This document shows, piece after piece, positions 16,962 to 23,796 of a DNA stretch of 51,429 nt. The notes under the pieces were generated by a model. The model had not been told where the DNA came from, did no database searches, and saw only the letters and a program-made list of their open reading frames with translations. Positions within the stretch are counted from its first letter, which is position 1, and each line of letters begins with the position of its first letter. Origin of the DNA: a virus. The translations under genes were made by a program, and so were the position numbers. Location: IMG/VR virus record IMGVR_UViG_3300031772_000050, positions 1-51,429 of that record, one strand, 5' to 3'.

Positions 16962-17137
16962 TAGTAAAGTCCTTTCGCCTTGTTACGCTCACGTTCCATA
17001 ATGTGCCGTCTTAACACGGTTTTGGACATACCAGTTCTGCCCTTCTTGCCTTTCTTCTTCCTACTGTATTCCGCCTTAAAGAAACGTTCCTGTTTACCAG
17101 AAACTATCGGTGTATGCTTCTTTCCATGACAAGGCAT
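16961..17137 (-). CDS. 58-aa very basic protein
   Basis: It encodes 58 residues from ATG at 17137, chosen because AGGAGG lies eight bases upstream. The sequence (MPCHGKKHTPIVSGKQERFF... ending RNKAKGLY) is similar in style to short basic phage proteins commonly located near portal genes. The charge suggests nucleic-acid contact. The function is unknown. Confidence 0.78.
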   Translation of the reverse strand: MPCHGKKHTPIVSGKQERFFKAEYSRKKKGKKGRTGMSKTVLRRHIMERERNKAKGLY

Positions 17138-17162
17138 CTTCTTTCCCTCCTGTTTATTCTGG

Positions 17163-17480
17163 TCAAACCACGGACTCTGATGTGTCGCTGTCCCCGGCCC
17201 CGGACTCATGATAGCCTCCCTTTAATGTGCAGAGACCCCTTTCATGCCAATGACAGGTCTCCATAACGACATAGTTGATACGGTTCTTCTTACCCTGAAT
17301 ATTCTTTACGCAACACTGCGCTGTGCAACCCCCGAATTTAATCTCCACGTCTATAGTTTCTCCTGAACCTTTGAACGGGGTTACCCTGTACTCTACGCAA
17401 ATCTTCGTTCTGCATCCGATTGACCTTAAGATTCTGCTTTGCAGGCATATTAAGAGACCTTGGTTGTAGTGGAGTTCCAC
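17163..17480 (-). CDS. Hypothetical Cys-rich protein, overlapping frame
   Basis: It encodes up to 105 residues from GTG at 17480. The convincing part begins around ICVEYRVTPFKGSGETIDVE and continues with Cys/His-rich CTAQCCVKN and METCHWHERGLC. Its first 143 bases overlap the 75-aa gene in another frame, and no good ribosome site precedes the GTG. It could be a frameshift-produced extension of that gene or start at an unusual codon inside the overlap. Confidence 0.55.
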   Translation of the reverse strand: MELHYNQGLLICLQSRILRSIGCRTKICVEYRVTPFKGSGETIDVEIKFGGCTAQCCVKNIQGKKNRINYVVMETCHWHERGLCTLKGGYHESGAGDSDTSESVV

Positions 17481-17565
17481 CCTTCAATATCGTCATAGGC
17501 ATATCCACAAAAACCTTCTTTAACTTATCTGGGTCAAACAAACCACTGTGCCATCTATTCGACAT
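17338..17565 (-). CDS. Hypothetical protein after terminase
   Basis: It encodes 75 residues from ATG at 17565 with an AGGAGG site. The N-terminal part (RWHSGLFDPDKLKKVFVDMP) looks like a normal folded domain, while the last 20 residues are Arg-rich and may be a shadow of the overlapping Cys-rich frame. The function was not recognised. Confidence 0.65.
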   Translation of the reverse strand: MSNRWHSGLFDPDKLKKVFVDMPMTILKGGTPLQPRSLNMPAKQNLKVNRMQNEDLRRVQGNPVQRFRRNYRRGD

Positions 17566-17566
17566 T

Positions 17567-19207
17567 TTATCCTCCTGTATACATAGAACCATGTCCGGCA
17601 ATCACTTCCGCCGGCTCGCCTGTCCACTGTAGTAGGGCAAGATAGTGCAGTAAGTCCGGAAAGTCCGTATTAAGATCCTTCGGCTGTTCTTTAGGGTCTT
17701 TGTCCGTAATAAACTTCCGAGTGTCCCAGACGTAATGCTCTACCTGATAGATACAGTTTACAAGGTCGTTCGCTACCTGCAATATCGGCCTGTTGATAAG
17801 GGAGATAGGTTGTGTGGTATCGTACCACATCAACTCCTCGACCTTCTTCCGGCCGCGCTCTTTATGGTCGTCCCCAAACCTGAATTGCATAGGGTAACCA
17901 AGGTCTCTACTCGCCTCTTCAAAGTCGTCTCTTACCGTACGTTTATTGTTTCCTTGTGTCTTAGGACCGAAGTTCGGGTCCATTATCCGCAGGTCTACCT
18001 TCTCCCGGGCCTCTACCTCCACCTCCATAATATGCTTACAGACCTGCTTAAAGGTACAGTTCTTAAGCCATGCCTCACGGTATATGAACCACCGCTTATA
18101 ATCAGGCTCCATAGCCGCCCATATCAAGGCGTGAGGCTTCTCGTCATGGGGATCTATCAACTGTACCCTCTTCCAATGGCGAGGGGGTTGCCCGGCATAC
18201 ATCGAATTGACGTTAGTCCAGATATTCCTATCAAAGCCGTGAATATTCCTATCCCATATCTTCCAGATACGGCCTGTCAGGTACTTAAACTTCCCATGAA
18301 TACGAGCGTCAAACTCCCCAGCGTCCTTAATTGACCGCTCATACCGTCTTATAGCCTCCTCTGTAAGGCCTATATGCCCCCCTGTTAAGGGATTCGGCCT
18401 TAGGCTATTATGACGTATATCCATAGTGAAGCACTCTACATCCGCGTCTTTTGAGGCATATATCTCATCATAGAGATACGGTTCTGATACAGGCGTAGCA
18501 GTGAACATTTCCCATCCGAAGTAGTCTGTAAGGCCTCTGAGAGTAGCTATACGGTGGGCTTGAGGGGGACATTCATCGTAACAAGCAAGGTGGCCAGACC
18601 ATCCTTCTGCCAGAGTAGGAGACTGTTCGTATGTCATAACGTCCATAGAGGACAGTTTACCGCTTTCGTGCTTAATCCAGTACTTATCATAGACCCCAGC
18701 GTTGTTCTTTTCCCTATCTTTGATACAACCTTCAGGAAACCACTCAGCTATCTTCGGTTCAACGACCTCGCCAACACCCTTCTTGAAGTCTGTAGTAAAG
18801 AAACGCGCCCTTATGGCTGTCGGCCACCGCTTTGTCTTCGGCCACCAGTCAGGATACTGCCCTGTAAGGTGAATAGCGACCTCTACGACCGCGGGAGTAG
18901 TCTTGCCGGAACGGTTGCCACCAAAAAGACCTCTTGTCGTAGCTAAACTGGTATGAAAGGCGAACTGGGGACAGCCCTCTATGGTATATTCCGTGCCATA
19001 GTAGTCTTTATAGGCGTGCTTTACCTTCCTGCATGAGTGACCGTCACACCCTAAAGCGTGCGGCCAGTAATACTCAAGAGGGTTTTTCTTCTGTCGAGCC
19101 TTTAGTTCCCTGTCTATCTGTACCTTTTTCTGTAGAAGGGTTCTCTCCTCGCCTAACAATAAGGAGCTTTGACTCAACAATACCGCGTTCCCTAAGGAGT
19201 TCGGCAT
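17567..19207 (-). CDS. terL: Terminase large subunit
   Basis: It encodes 546 residues. The packaging ATPase domain carries Walker A GGNRSGKTT at 96-104 and Walker B LACYDE at 207-212. The C-terminal nuclease has the expected acidic positions in VQLIDPHDEKPH, LRIMDPNFG and the final TDFPDLLHYLALLQW. It overlaps TerS by 134 bases; ATG at 19207 was kept, but a TTG a few codons later is possible. It translocates DNA into the prohead through the portal and cuts it. Confidence 0.92.
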   Translation of the reverse strand: MPNSLGNAVLLSQSSLLLGEERTLLQKKVQIDRELKARQKKNPLEYYWPHALGCDGHSCRKVKHAYKDYYGTEYTIEGCPQFAFHTSLATTRGLFGGNRSGKTTPAVVEVAIHLTGQYPDWWPKTKRWPTAIRARFFTTDFKKGVGEVVEPKIAEWFPEGCIKDREKNNAGVYDKYWIKHESGKLSSMDVMTYEQSPTLAEGWSGHLACYDECPPQAHRIATLRGLTDYFGWEMFTATPVSEPYLYDEIYASKDADVECFTMDIRHNSLRPNPLTGGHIGLTEEAIRRYERSIKDAGEFDARIHGKFKYLTGRIWKIWDRNIHGFDRNIWTNVNSMYAGQPPRHWKRVQLIDPHDEKPHALIWAAMEPDYKRWFIYREAWLKNCTFKQVCKHIMEVEVEAREKVDLRIMDPNFGPKTQGNNKRTVRDDFEEASRDLGYPMQFRFGDDHKERGRKKVEELMWYDTTQPISLINRPILQVANDLVNCIYQVEHYVWDTRKFITDKDPKEQPKDLNTDFPDLLHYLALLQWTGEPAEVIAGHGSMYTGG

Positions 19208-19685
19208 CCGACACCTCTGAATAGGGTCCTATTCTCTGAAACAAGGCAATAAGGTCTGGCCGGCGCTCTACTTCCTCACGACCAGCTATTTCTATATCAA
19301 TCAGCCTCTTACTGAGGTTGAGGTACTTGTTTATCCTCTTGTCGGGGATGCCTTCTTTACCGCATATACGGTTTATAGTGGCTATAATACGGATTCTTTC
19401 CCTATTGAGGTCTTCAAGGCGGACTGTCTTATGGAATATCCCTATGGCTTCAGGGTCGGAGAGGTACTTCTGTCTCCACTTTAATACGAGATGATGGGTA
19501 GTCTCACTATGCAGGAAGTTCCATACTGTCTGGTGGGTAACGGGAATACCGGCATCCGTGACTTTCTGGGCTATCTGGTAGGTATTATAACCTTGGGTAT
19601 CAAGTTTACAGACTAACTCCTGTGCAAACTCGCTACCTGTAATCTTACCGGTTGTAGGCTTTGGGGCACCCTTGGTATATGCCAT
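19074..19685 (-). CDS. terS: Terminase small subunit-like DNA-binding protein
   Basis: It encodes 203 residues directly upstream of TerL. Residues 35-60 (YQIAQKVTDAGIPVTHQTVW) form a helix-turn-helix. Residues 80-140 are helical, suited to oligomerisation, and the C-terminus is charged and disordered. It would recognise the packaging site and recruit TerL. A sigma70-type promoter lies 11 bases before its ATG, so the late mRNA would begin almost at the start codon. Confidence 0.82.
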   Translation of the reverse strand: MAYTKGAPKPTTGKITGSEFAQELVCKLDTQGYNTYQIAQKVTDAGIPVTHQTVWNFLHSETTHHLVLKWRQKYLSDPEAIGIFHKTVRLEDLNRERIRIIATINRICGKEGIPDKRINKYLNLSKRLIDIEIAGREEVERRPDLIALFQRIGPYSEVSDAELLRERGIVESKLLIVRRGENPSTEKGTDRQGTKGSTEEKPS

Positions 19686-19695
19686 CTTACCATAG

Positions 19696-19723
19696 AGTTT
19701 ACACTATCTATATATTCTGTCTA
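19696..19723 (-). promoter_or_regulatory. Late-module promoter before terS
   Basis: On the minus strand there is TAGACA (19718-19723), a 16-base spacer and TAAACT (19696-19701). The block from ATAGTG through the -10 to TATGGTAAGA is almost identical to the promoter at 25450-25478, differing at one or two positions. The predicted start lies within a few bases of the terS ATG, so the transcript is nearly leaderless. Confidence 0.6.
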
Positions 19724-19889
19724 TATATAGACTATAGGTCTTATGGAGTGTATGTAATGGCGGGTCTTGCTTTAGGACTACCCAGATATAACGTAACAAA
19801 TTGAGTAACGGAGTGAAGGAATCCATATCTTTACAGAGACAGTTCTTGCGGTAATGTGATTTACATGCCTTACACCAACGGGTCTTCAC
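19704..19889 (-). CDS. 61-aa zinc-finger-like protein
   Basis: It encodes 61 residues from a GTG at 19889 that overlaps the preceding stop. The N-terminus has CKACKSHYRKNCLC, a compact Cys cluster. The remainder is hydrophobic and basic (LLNLLRYIWVVLK). Its 3' end overlaps the terS promoter region. The function is unknown. Confidence 0.55.
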   Translation of the reverse strand: MKTRWCKACKSHYRKNCLCKDMDSFTPLLNLLRYIWVVLKQDPPLHTLHKTYSLYIDRIYR

Positions 19890-20035
19890 ACCAATAGTCC
19901 TATAGTAACCCCTATCAAAATATATATCCCTATCGCCGTCCACATAATCTTATCGTTGTTATTTATGTCGGCTTGGTAGGTATCCCATATACACCATAAC
20001 GTCCAAAGTCTACTCTTTAACGTTTCTTTCCTCAT
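19886..20035 (-). CDS. 49-aa single-span membrane protein
   Basis: It encodes 49 residues: a basic, Trp-rich N-terminal region (KSRLWTLWCIWDTY) then one membrane segment (IMWTAIGIYILIGVTIGLLV) that ends the protein. The ATG overlaps the stop of the preceding gene (ATGA). It could be a small lysis or superinfection-related membrane protein; there is no direct evidence. Confidence 0.6.
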   Translation of the reverse strand: MRKETLKSRLWTLWCIWDTYQADINNNDKIMWTAIGIYILIGVTIGLLV

Positions 20036-20226
20036 GCCATCTCCGATCTTTCAAGTTCTGCCAACATCCTCTCGGCGTGCTTAAACTTTATCCAGGCTTG
20101 AGCCGACCGCCAGCAGAACAGGTCTGAGGCGTCAGGCATTATGCTTTTGACATGCTCGGCCACCGGACGTGTGCAGTCGTCGCATACCTCAAACTCGCAG
20201 GGTTTACCGCAGATTATACAGTTCAT
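20032..20226 (-). CDS. 64-aa zinc-finger protein
   Basis: It encodes 64 residues with CIICGKPCEFEVCDDC at the N-terminus, a treble-clef or rubredoxin-like Cys cluster, then a helical region. It overlaps the previous gene by four bases, so it belongs to the operon driven by the promoter at 20624-20652. Confidence 0.75.
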   Translation of the reverse strand: MNCIICGKPCEFEVCDDCTRPVAEHVKSIMPDASDLFCWRSAQAWIKFKHAERMLAELERSEMA

Positions 20227-20600
20227 TCCTTCTCCTTATTCATACTCGGACGAGCCTCTTTCCATGTCGGTATGAAGTAACCCTGGTCTTTGAGTTCTTC
20301 TACCGACTTCTCTTTAAGCCTTTTCATGAGTTCGGCATACTCGGGGCTTGTCTTCCACGTTACGCCAGGATAGAGATTTATCCTTATATAGAGTTCTTGA
20401 GGCCCCAACGTCGTTACATCCTCACCCCAACGATTTAATGTAGTTGAAACTACTGGCGTAGACGGTATATTCTCCCCTATCCTATCTTTGTCACCACGTC
20501 GACTATGCGACTGCCGACACTTCATCGAACATAGTTTAGCGTCTATTCTCTTGGCTTCGAAATCATTACCACATGCAATACATTTAGCTATCTGTGACAT
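20223..20600 (-). CDS. Zinc-finger protein under an operator-flanked promoter
   Basis: It encodes 125 residues from ATG at 20600, six bases or fewer after GAAGGAGGG. The N-terminal CIACGNDFEAKRIDAKLCSMKC is a four-Cys finger followed by a basic stretch (RQSHSRRGDKDR), so DNA binding is plausible. Its first codons contain the third copy of the operator-like repeat found around its promoter, suggesting autoregulation or control by another phage regulator. Confidence 0.75.
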   Translation of the reverse strand: MSQIAKCIACGNDFEAKRIDAKLCSMKCRQSHSRRGDKDRIGENIPSTPVVSTTLNRWGEDVTTLGPQELYIRINLYPGVTWKTSPEYAELMKRLKEKSVEELKDQGYFIPTWKEARPSMNKEKE

Positions 20601-20665
20601 AAACCCTCCTTCTATCTGTGACAAGTATACCATAAATTGTCACACTTGTCAAGCTATCTGTGACA
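20588..20665 (-). repeat. Three direct repeats TGTCACAGATAG around a promoter
   Basis: Perfect 12-base repeats lie at 20588-20599 (start of the coding region), 20612-20623 (predicted transcription start) and 20654-20665 (just upstream of -35). A fourth 11-base copy is at 20882-20892. Identical orientation and placement around one promoter are what operator sites look like. Confidence 0.75.
20624..20652 (-). promoter_or_regulatory. Consensus sigma70 promoter
   Basis: On the minus strand there is TTGACA (20647-20652), a 17-base spacer and TATACT (20624-20629). The start point would fall near 20617, within an operator-like repeat. It drives the leftward zinc-finger gene group at 20600-19704. 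Confidence 0.8.
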
Positions 20666-20846
20666 GAATTATCAAAATACTTTAGTCGGGGGGTATTCCA
20701 GGGAGGTATAAGTCTTTTTCCTGTATATAGTTGGGGTATCTCTCTATATATATGTAGATGTGCGACGGTATATATATAATCCTCCTATGCCTCCCGGGGG
20801 GTATCGCATTCCTGCCCTTAAAGCCTGTATCCCTACGTACTGTATA

Positions 20847-21120
20847 GCCTTACGAATAGCTACCTATACCTAAGTATGCGTTATCTGTGACACCTTATTA
20901 TAGTGTTGTCCGTTACGCTAACGACTGTTGTCTGACATCTGTTACGCTAATAAGTCTCCACTCCTCAAGGTCTATGTCCTCAAGTATTGTAGCCTTACGA
21001 CCTGCATATCAAAGTATATTGTTACGCTATATGTACCCGTAGAATCATGGACTTGACCATTATACCCTTGTTTAGAGACTTCGGCCTTACGGCCTGCGGA
21101 AGTGAGGCTTGGGCCTTACG
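20847..21120. repeat. Short repeat families in the gene-poor control region
   Basis: GTTACGCTA occurs at 20912-20920, 20941-20949 and 21021-21029. GCCTTACG occurs at 20847-20854, 20992-20999, 21084-21091 and 21113-21120, several with a following CCTGC. The stretch from 20666 to 21046 carries no gene that I can support. It could be a protein-binding control region or a second origin; the role is unknown. Confidence 0.55.
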
Positions 21121-21349
21121 CACTGCGGACCATGCACCCGGCCGGATCCGCCAGTCAAGGCTTAGGCTTGCTATATGGGCTTATAAGATGAGGACTGCGG
21201 GCTTCTACTATACGGAGATATACGGCAAGAAGCCGCCGGCGTGGGTACCTGCTAACACCCTTACAACCGACGGCTTGAAGGTAGGACAACAACGCGGGCT
21301 TAGTGTGGCCCTTGTAAACGTTAAGCAACGGCTAACAACCTATCAATAA
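21047..21349 (+). CDS. Possible plus-strand protein, unknown
   Basis: This is the only plausible plus-strand gene: 100 residues, open where the minus strand has none. The C-terminal part, LRLAIWAYKMRTAGFYYTEI with KKPPAWVPANTLTTDG, looks protein-like, but no clear ribosome site precedes the ATG and the 5' part contains the repeat family GCCTTACG. It converges on and overlaps the end of the minus-strand gene at 21321. Confidence 0.35.
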   Translation: MDLTIIPLFRDFGLTACGSEAWALRTADHAPGRIRQSRLRLAIWAYKMRTAGFYYTEIYGKKPPAWVPANTLTTDGLKVGQQRGLSVALVNVKQRLTTYQ

Positions 21350-21791
21350 CGGCATGCCCACCCTTGTATAGTTCAGGGTAGACAACAACGCCATCCCCTT
21401 TATTATCCGGATGCGCTAAGACCTTGACTTTGTCAAAATGTGGATTGAGTTGGCCCGCGTCTATTGTTACCCGGACGGTTGACGGCTCCCCTACGAAGTT
21501 ATAACAGGCGTTGCCCCTATACATATTATACTCGGTATCGATATGCAAGGGTAGGTCCCATCCTTCGAATACCGCGTCATCAAGGTTAACTATTGGCGCG
21601 TATTGGTAAGACCTCGTCTTTAACGGCAGAACATAAAGTTTACGCTTGCCCCGTGGCTTGAATATTACATCTTGAATAGCCGGATCCAGCTTGTTCGGCT
21701 GGAAGTCGACGACCTCGATTTCCCTTTTATGAGTTAAGGCCATCATACTATCAATATTTACGATGGTATACTTTGTGTTTCGCTTGAACAT
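21321..21791 (-). CDS. Hypothetical protein, 156 aa
   Basis: The start at 21791 was chosen for its AGGAGG site seven bases upstream. The protein is beta-rich (YTIVNIDSMM, KLYVLPLKTRSYQYAPIVNL, STVRVTIDAGQLNP) with an ending reminiscent of small virus-encoded beta-sandwiches. It is the last gene of the early leftward group; the gene-poor region follows. No family was recognised. Confidence 0.8.
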   Translation of the reverse strand: MFKRNTKYTIVNIDSMMALTHKREIEVVDFQPNKLDPAIQDVIFKPRGKRKLYVLPLKTRSYQYAPIVNLDDAVFEGWDLPLHIDTEYNMYRGNACYNFVGEPSTVRVTIDAGQLNPHFDKVKVLAHPDNKGDGVVVYPELYKGGHAVIDRLLAVA

Positions 21792-21805
21792 GATAAATCC
21801 TCCTG

Positions 21806-21976
21806 TTATATTGCCCATGTTATCTTTCCGCAGGTGTTACCGTTTACATCCCTTACGCTTGACGGCTCTTTACCTTGATATATTTGGCGTGCAACATCCT
21901 CAAGGATACGCGCTATTTCTCCGCGCGCGTCCTCAACAAATGCGTCGCTCTCCGTTTTTATTACAATCGTAAACAT
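21806..21976 (-). CDS. Small phage protein with NGN motif
   Basis: It encodes 56 residues from ATG at 21976 with AGGAGG upstream. The layout TIVIKTESDAFVEDARGEIARI... with ...SSVRDVNGNTCGKI resembles a widespread short phage family (helix with EIARIL, then LRDxNGNxVG). That resemblance is from memory; the function of the family is not known to me. Confidence 0.8.
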   Translation of the reverse strand: MFTIVIKTESDAFVEDARGEIARILEDVARQIYQGKEPSSVRDVNGNTCGKITWAI

Positions 21977-21987
21977 GGTATACCCTC

Positions 21988-22083
21988 CTATTGACCACAC
22001 AATGCCCACAAACACACGATCCACACCCACGCACCAACCGCGATAATGAACATCATCACCGCGTCAATAAATAATCGTCTCAT
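21988..22083 (-). CDS. 31-aa hydrophobic peptide
   Basis: MRRLFIDAVMMFIIAVGAWVW followed by a further hydrophobic stretch makes a probable single membrane span. Its ATG overlaps the stop of the gene before and its TAG forms part of the next AGGAGG site, so it is coupled on both sides. Confidence 0.45.
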   Translation of the reverse strand: MRRLFIDAVMMFIIAVGAWVWIVCLWALCGQ

Positions 22084-22211
22084 AGTCCGCACCACCTTTT
22101 CAAGAACATTAAATACCTATACGAACACACGCCGGACAATATCCGCATCCTTGCCCACAAAGACAACCTATGGCAACCGCCAAGCAGGTATTCAAGACTT
22201 CGCTTAGTCAT
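22080..22211 (-). CDS. 43-aa hypothetical protein
   Basis: A very strong GGGGGAGG site precedes this ATG. The 43-aa product is Arg/Leu/Cys-rich with no family. A second frame of the same DNA encodes a striking Cys-rich string (CLCGQGCGYCPAC) without an ATG, so a frameshift or alternative start cannot be excluded. Confidence 0.45.
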   Translation of the reverse strand: MTKRSLEYLLGGCHRLSLWARMRILSGVCSYRYLMFLKRWCGL

Positions 22212-22216
22212 ATATA

Positions 22217-22390
22217 TCACCTCCCCCGAACGTGTAACTCATGGAACAAGACCCCCAAGAGTTCGTTGACTTCTTCAAGCGTCAATTTAGGCGTACCCAT
22301 AACGGCTATACCGCCCTTGCTTAATCGCTCAAGCGTTATTGTCTTAACTTCTACTGTATGCCCTAAGTTTTCAATAAACTCCGCTTGCAT
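22217..22390 (-). CDS. Hypothetical protein, first gene after promoter
   Basis: It encodes 57 residues from ATG at 22390, eight bases after GGAAGG; the in-frame GTG further up is too close to that site. A helical C-terminus (TLEEVNELLGVLFHELHVRG) is visible. It is the first gene after the promoter at 22416-22444. Confidence 0.7.
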   Translation of the reverse strand: MQAEFIENLGHTVEVKTITLERLSKGGIAVMGTPKLTLEEVNELLGVLFHELHVRGR

Positions 22391-22415
22391 GTTAATCACC
22401 TTCCCTTCACCTATA

Positions 22416-22444
22416 AGTATATACTACAATGTCAATTTAGGCAA
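22416..22444 (-). promoter_or_regulatory. Sigma70-type promoter
   Basis: On the minus strand there is TTGCCT (22439-22444), 17 bases and TATACT (22416-22421). It follows directly on the terminator of the spoVG transcript, so one unit ends and the next begins within about 60 bases. Confidence 0.6.
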
Positions 22445-22480
22445 AAAAGAGGCCGGAAGTAGTAAGGGGCTACCTCCGGC
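22441..22480 (-). terminator. Intrinsic terminator after spoVG-like gene
   Basis: On the minus strand GCCGGAGGTAG pairs with CTACTTCCGGC (ten of eleven positions) around a seven-base loop, followed by CTCTTTTTT. The T-run overlaps the -35 box of the next promoter. Confidence 0.85.
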
Positions 22481-22514
22481 ACGAGCGACCTTCGCCATTT
22501 CTCGCTCTCTCTCT

Positions 22515-22763
22515 TTACACCTCGTATGCCTGAACGAGTGCGTCCTCAATCTCTTTCTTGATTTCATCCGTCAATGGCTCAAAGGTACTAAACCACTTGC
22601 CGTTCTTGTTTAACTCTGACGGCATGCCGACAAACAAACCTTCCTTGCCTTCTACGACCTTGAACCCTTTGACGACAAAGGCATCGTCAAACTGTAAATC
22701 AGCGAACGCCTTAAGCACACTACTATTCTCTATACGATGTATACGAACAACCTCTATCTTCAT
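22515..22763 (-). CDS. spoVG: SpoVG-family RNA/DNA-binding regulator
   Basis: It encodes 82 residues, close to the usual SpoVG length. It starts MKIEVVRIHRIENSSVLKAF, followed by the family's AFVVKGFKVVEGKEGLFVGMPS core, and ends with a helix (DEIKKEIEDALVQAYEV). The ATG at 22763 was chosen for GGGAGG seven bases upstream. SpoVG proteins bind nucleic acids and act as global regulators in several bacteria. In a phage it may tune host or phage expression (inference). It sits between the ComM-like ATPase gene and a terminator. Confidence 0.85.
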   Translation of the reverse strand: MKIEVVRIHRIENSSVLKAFADLQFDDAFVVKGFKVVEGKEGLFVGMPSELNKNGKWFSTFEPLTDEIKKEIEDALVQAYEV

Positions 22764-22780
22764 TTCCCTACCTCCCTTTG

Positions 22781-23431
22781 CTATCCCCATAAGTTTCTAT
22801 CAAGCGACCTGTACCCTATGGTCTCGCTAATGTGTCCGGCCTCGATCGTGGTCTTGTTATCAAGAAGGGCTATCGTGCGTGCGACCTTCAACACTTTGTC
22901 ATATGCCCTTGCCGAAAGACCTATCTCCAATATCGCCATTTTGAGTAATTCCTCGCCCTCTTTATCTACCTCCATCAAGGTAGAAGTATTTGCCGGTGTC
23001 ATGGCCTTGTTTATCCTTGCCTTAATCGTGGCACTATCCTCGCTCGCCTTTTTCTGATTGTACTCTATGCTCGGCACTTCGATATGTATGTCAACCTTGT
23101 CAAGCAACCATGTAGGTATACGTGATAGATACCTTTGTATCTTTGCCGGTGTACAATGGCACTCGACCTTCGGGCTTGTGAAATTACCACAAGGACAAGA
23201 CAACATGGTAACAACAAACATGGTACTCTTACCGACAACCGAACGGCACTTACCAAAATCCTTATAGTCATAAATCATAACCGGCTTATCCGTAAGGGTA
23301 CTGACCCTTCGTGCTATCATGGTCTTACCCGATCCATGCGACCCGATTAACAATACGCTATGCTCTCCGGCAACCGCAACCTCTATACCACGCTTTACAT
23401 GCCATTGACCTTTTACTTCTGACATATTCAT
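22781..23431 (-). CDS. Shortened ComM/YifB-type Mg-chelatase-like AAA+ protein
   Basis: It encodes 216 residues against about 500 for ComM/YifB. The N-terminus matches the family chelatase domain (VKGQWHVKRGIEVAVAG, P-loop GSHGSGKT at 30-37). It then jumps to the family C-terminal region: CPCG-x9-CHC (C79, C81, C91, C93), IQRYLSRIPTWLLDKVDIHIEVP and LSARAYDKVLKVARTIA, YRSLDR at 207-212. The N-terminal Lon-like domain and the stretch that normally holds Walker B and the pore insertions are absent. The frame is intact, so it is a compact variant and not a broken gene. ComM helps branch migration during DNA uptake; the phage role is unknown. Confidence 0.85.
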   Translation of the reverse strand: MNMSEVKGQWHVKRGIEVAVAGEHSVLLIGSHGSGKTMIARRVSTLTDKPVMIYDYKDFGKCRSVVGKSTMFVVTMLSCPCGNFTSPKVECHCTPAKIQRYLSRIPTWLLDKVDIHIEVPSIEYNQKKASEDSATIKARINKAMTPANTSTLMEVDKEGEELLKMAILEIGLSARAYDKVLKVARTIALLDNKTTIEAGHISETIGYRSLDRNLWG

Positions 23432-23436
23432 TTTTA

Positions 23437-23673
23437 TTAGACCCCCTTTGTGTTCTTGTCTTGAAAGTATGTCTCTATCAAATGACAGAGCTTTAACGCG
23501 TGCATCTCCGCAAGGGTCAAGGTTACATGATGCTTGTCGGAGACTTCATCCGGCCCCTTACCTGCCGTAATAGTCAAGCGGATCTCCAGCTTACCTATGT
23601 CCTCGACCTCAATATTGAAGTCATCCTCGCTATCTACAAGGATATGCGTACTCGTAAAAAACATCGGCCCCAT
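23437..23673 (-). CDS. Hypothetical protein, 78 aa
   Basis: The start at 23673 was preferred: it has GGGGG eight bases upstream, while the ATG at 23691 lies at the predicted transcription start. The beta-rich segment (EVEDIGKLEIRLTITAG) precedes a Cys/His-containing helix (LTLAEMHALKLCHLIETYF). It is the first gene of a unit that includes the ComM-like and SpoVG-like genes. Confidence 0.75.
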   Translation of the reverse strand: MGPMFFTSTHILVDSEDDFNIEVEDIGKLEIRLTITAGKGPDEVSDKHHVTLTLAEMHALKLCHLIETYFQDKNTKGV

Positions 23674-23696
23674 AACAATCACCCCCTTCATCCTAA

Positions 23697-23725
23697 AGTA
23701 TACACTACTCGCCGACTTATGCCAA
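23697..23725 (-). promoter_or_regulatory. Sigma70-type promoter
   Basis: On the minus strand there is TTGGCA (23720-23725), 17 bases ending TAGTG, and TATACT (23697-23702). The TAGTG before the -10 matches two other promoters of this genome. It drives 23437-22515. Confidence 0.7.
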
Positions 23726-23796
23726 CTTTGTCCTTACGCCGCCAAGTTCCTTTTCGGCTTCTTGCCTTGCCGTTCCTCGCTCTCTCTCGCTCTCGA

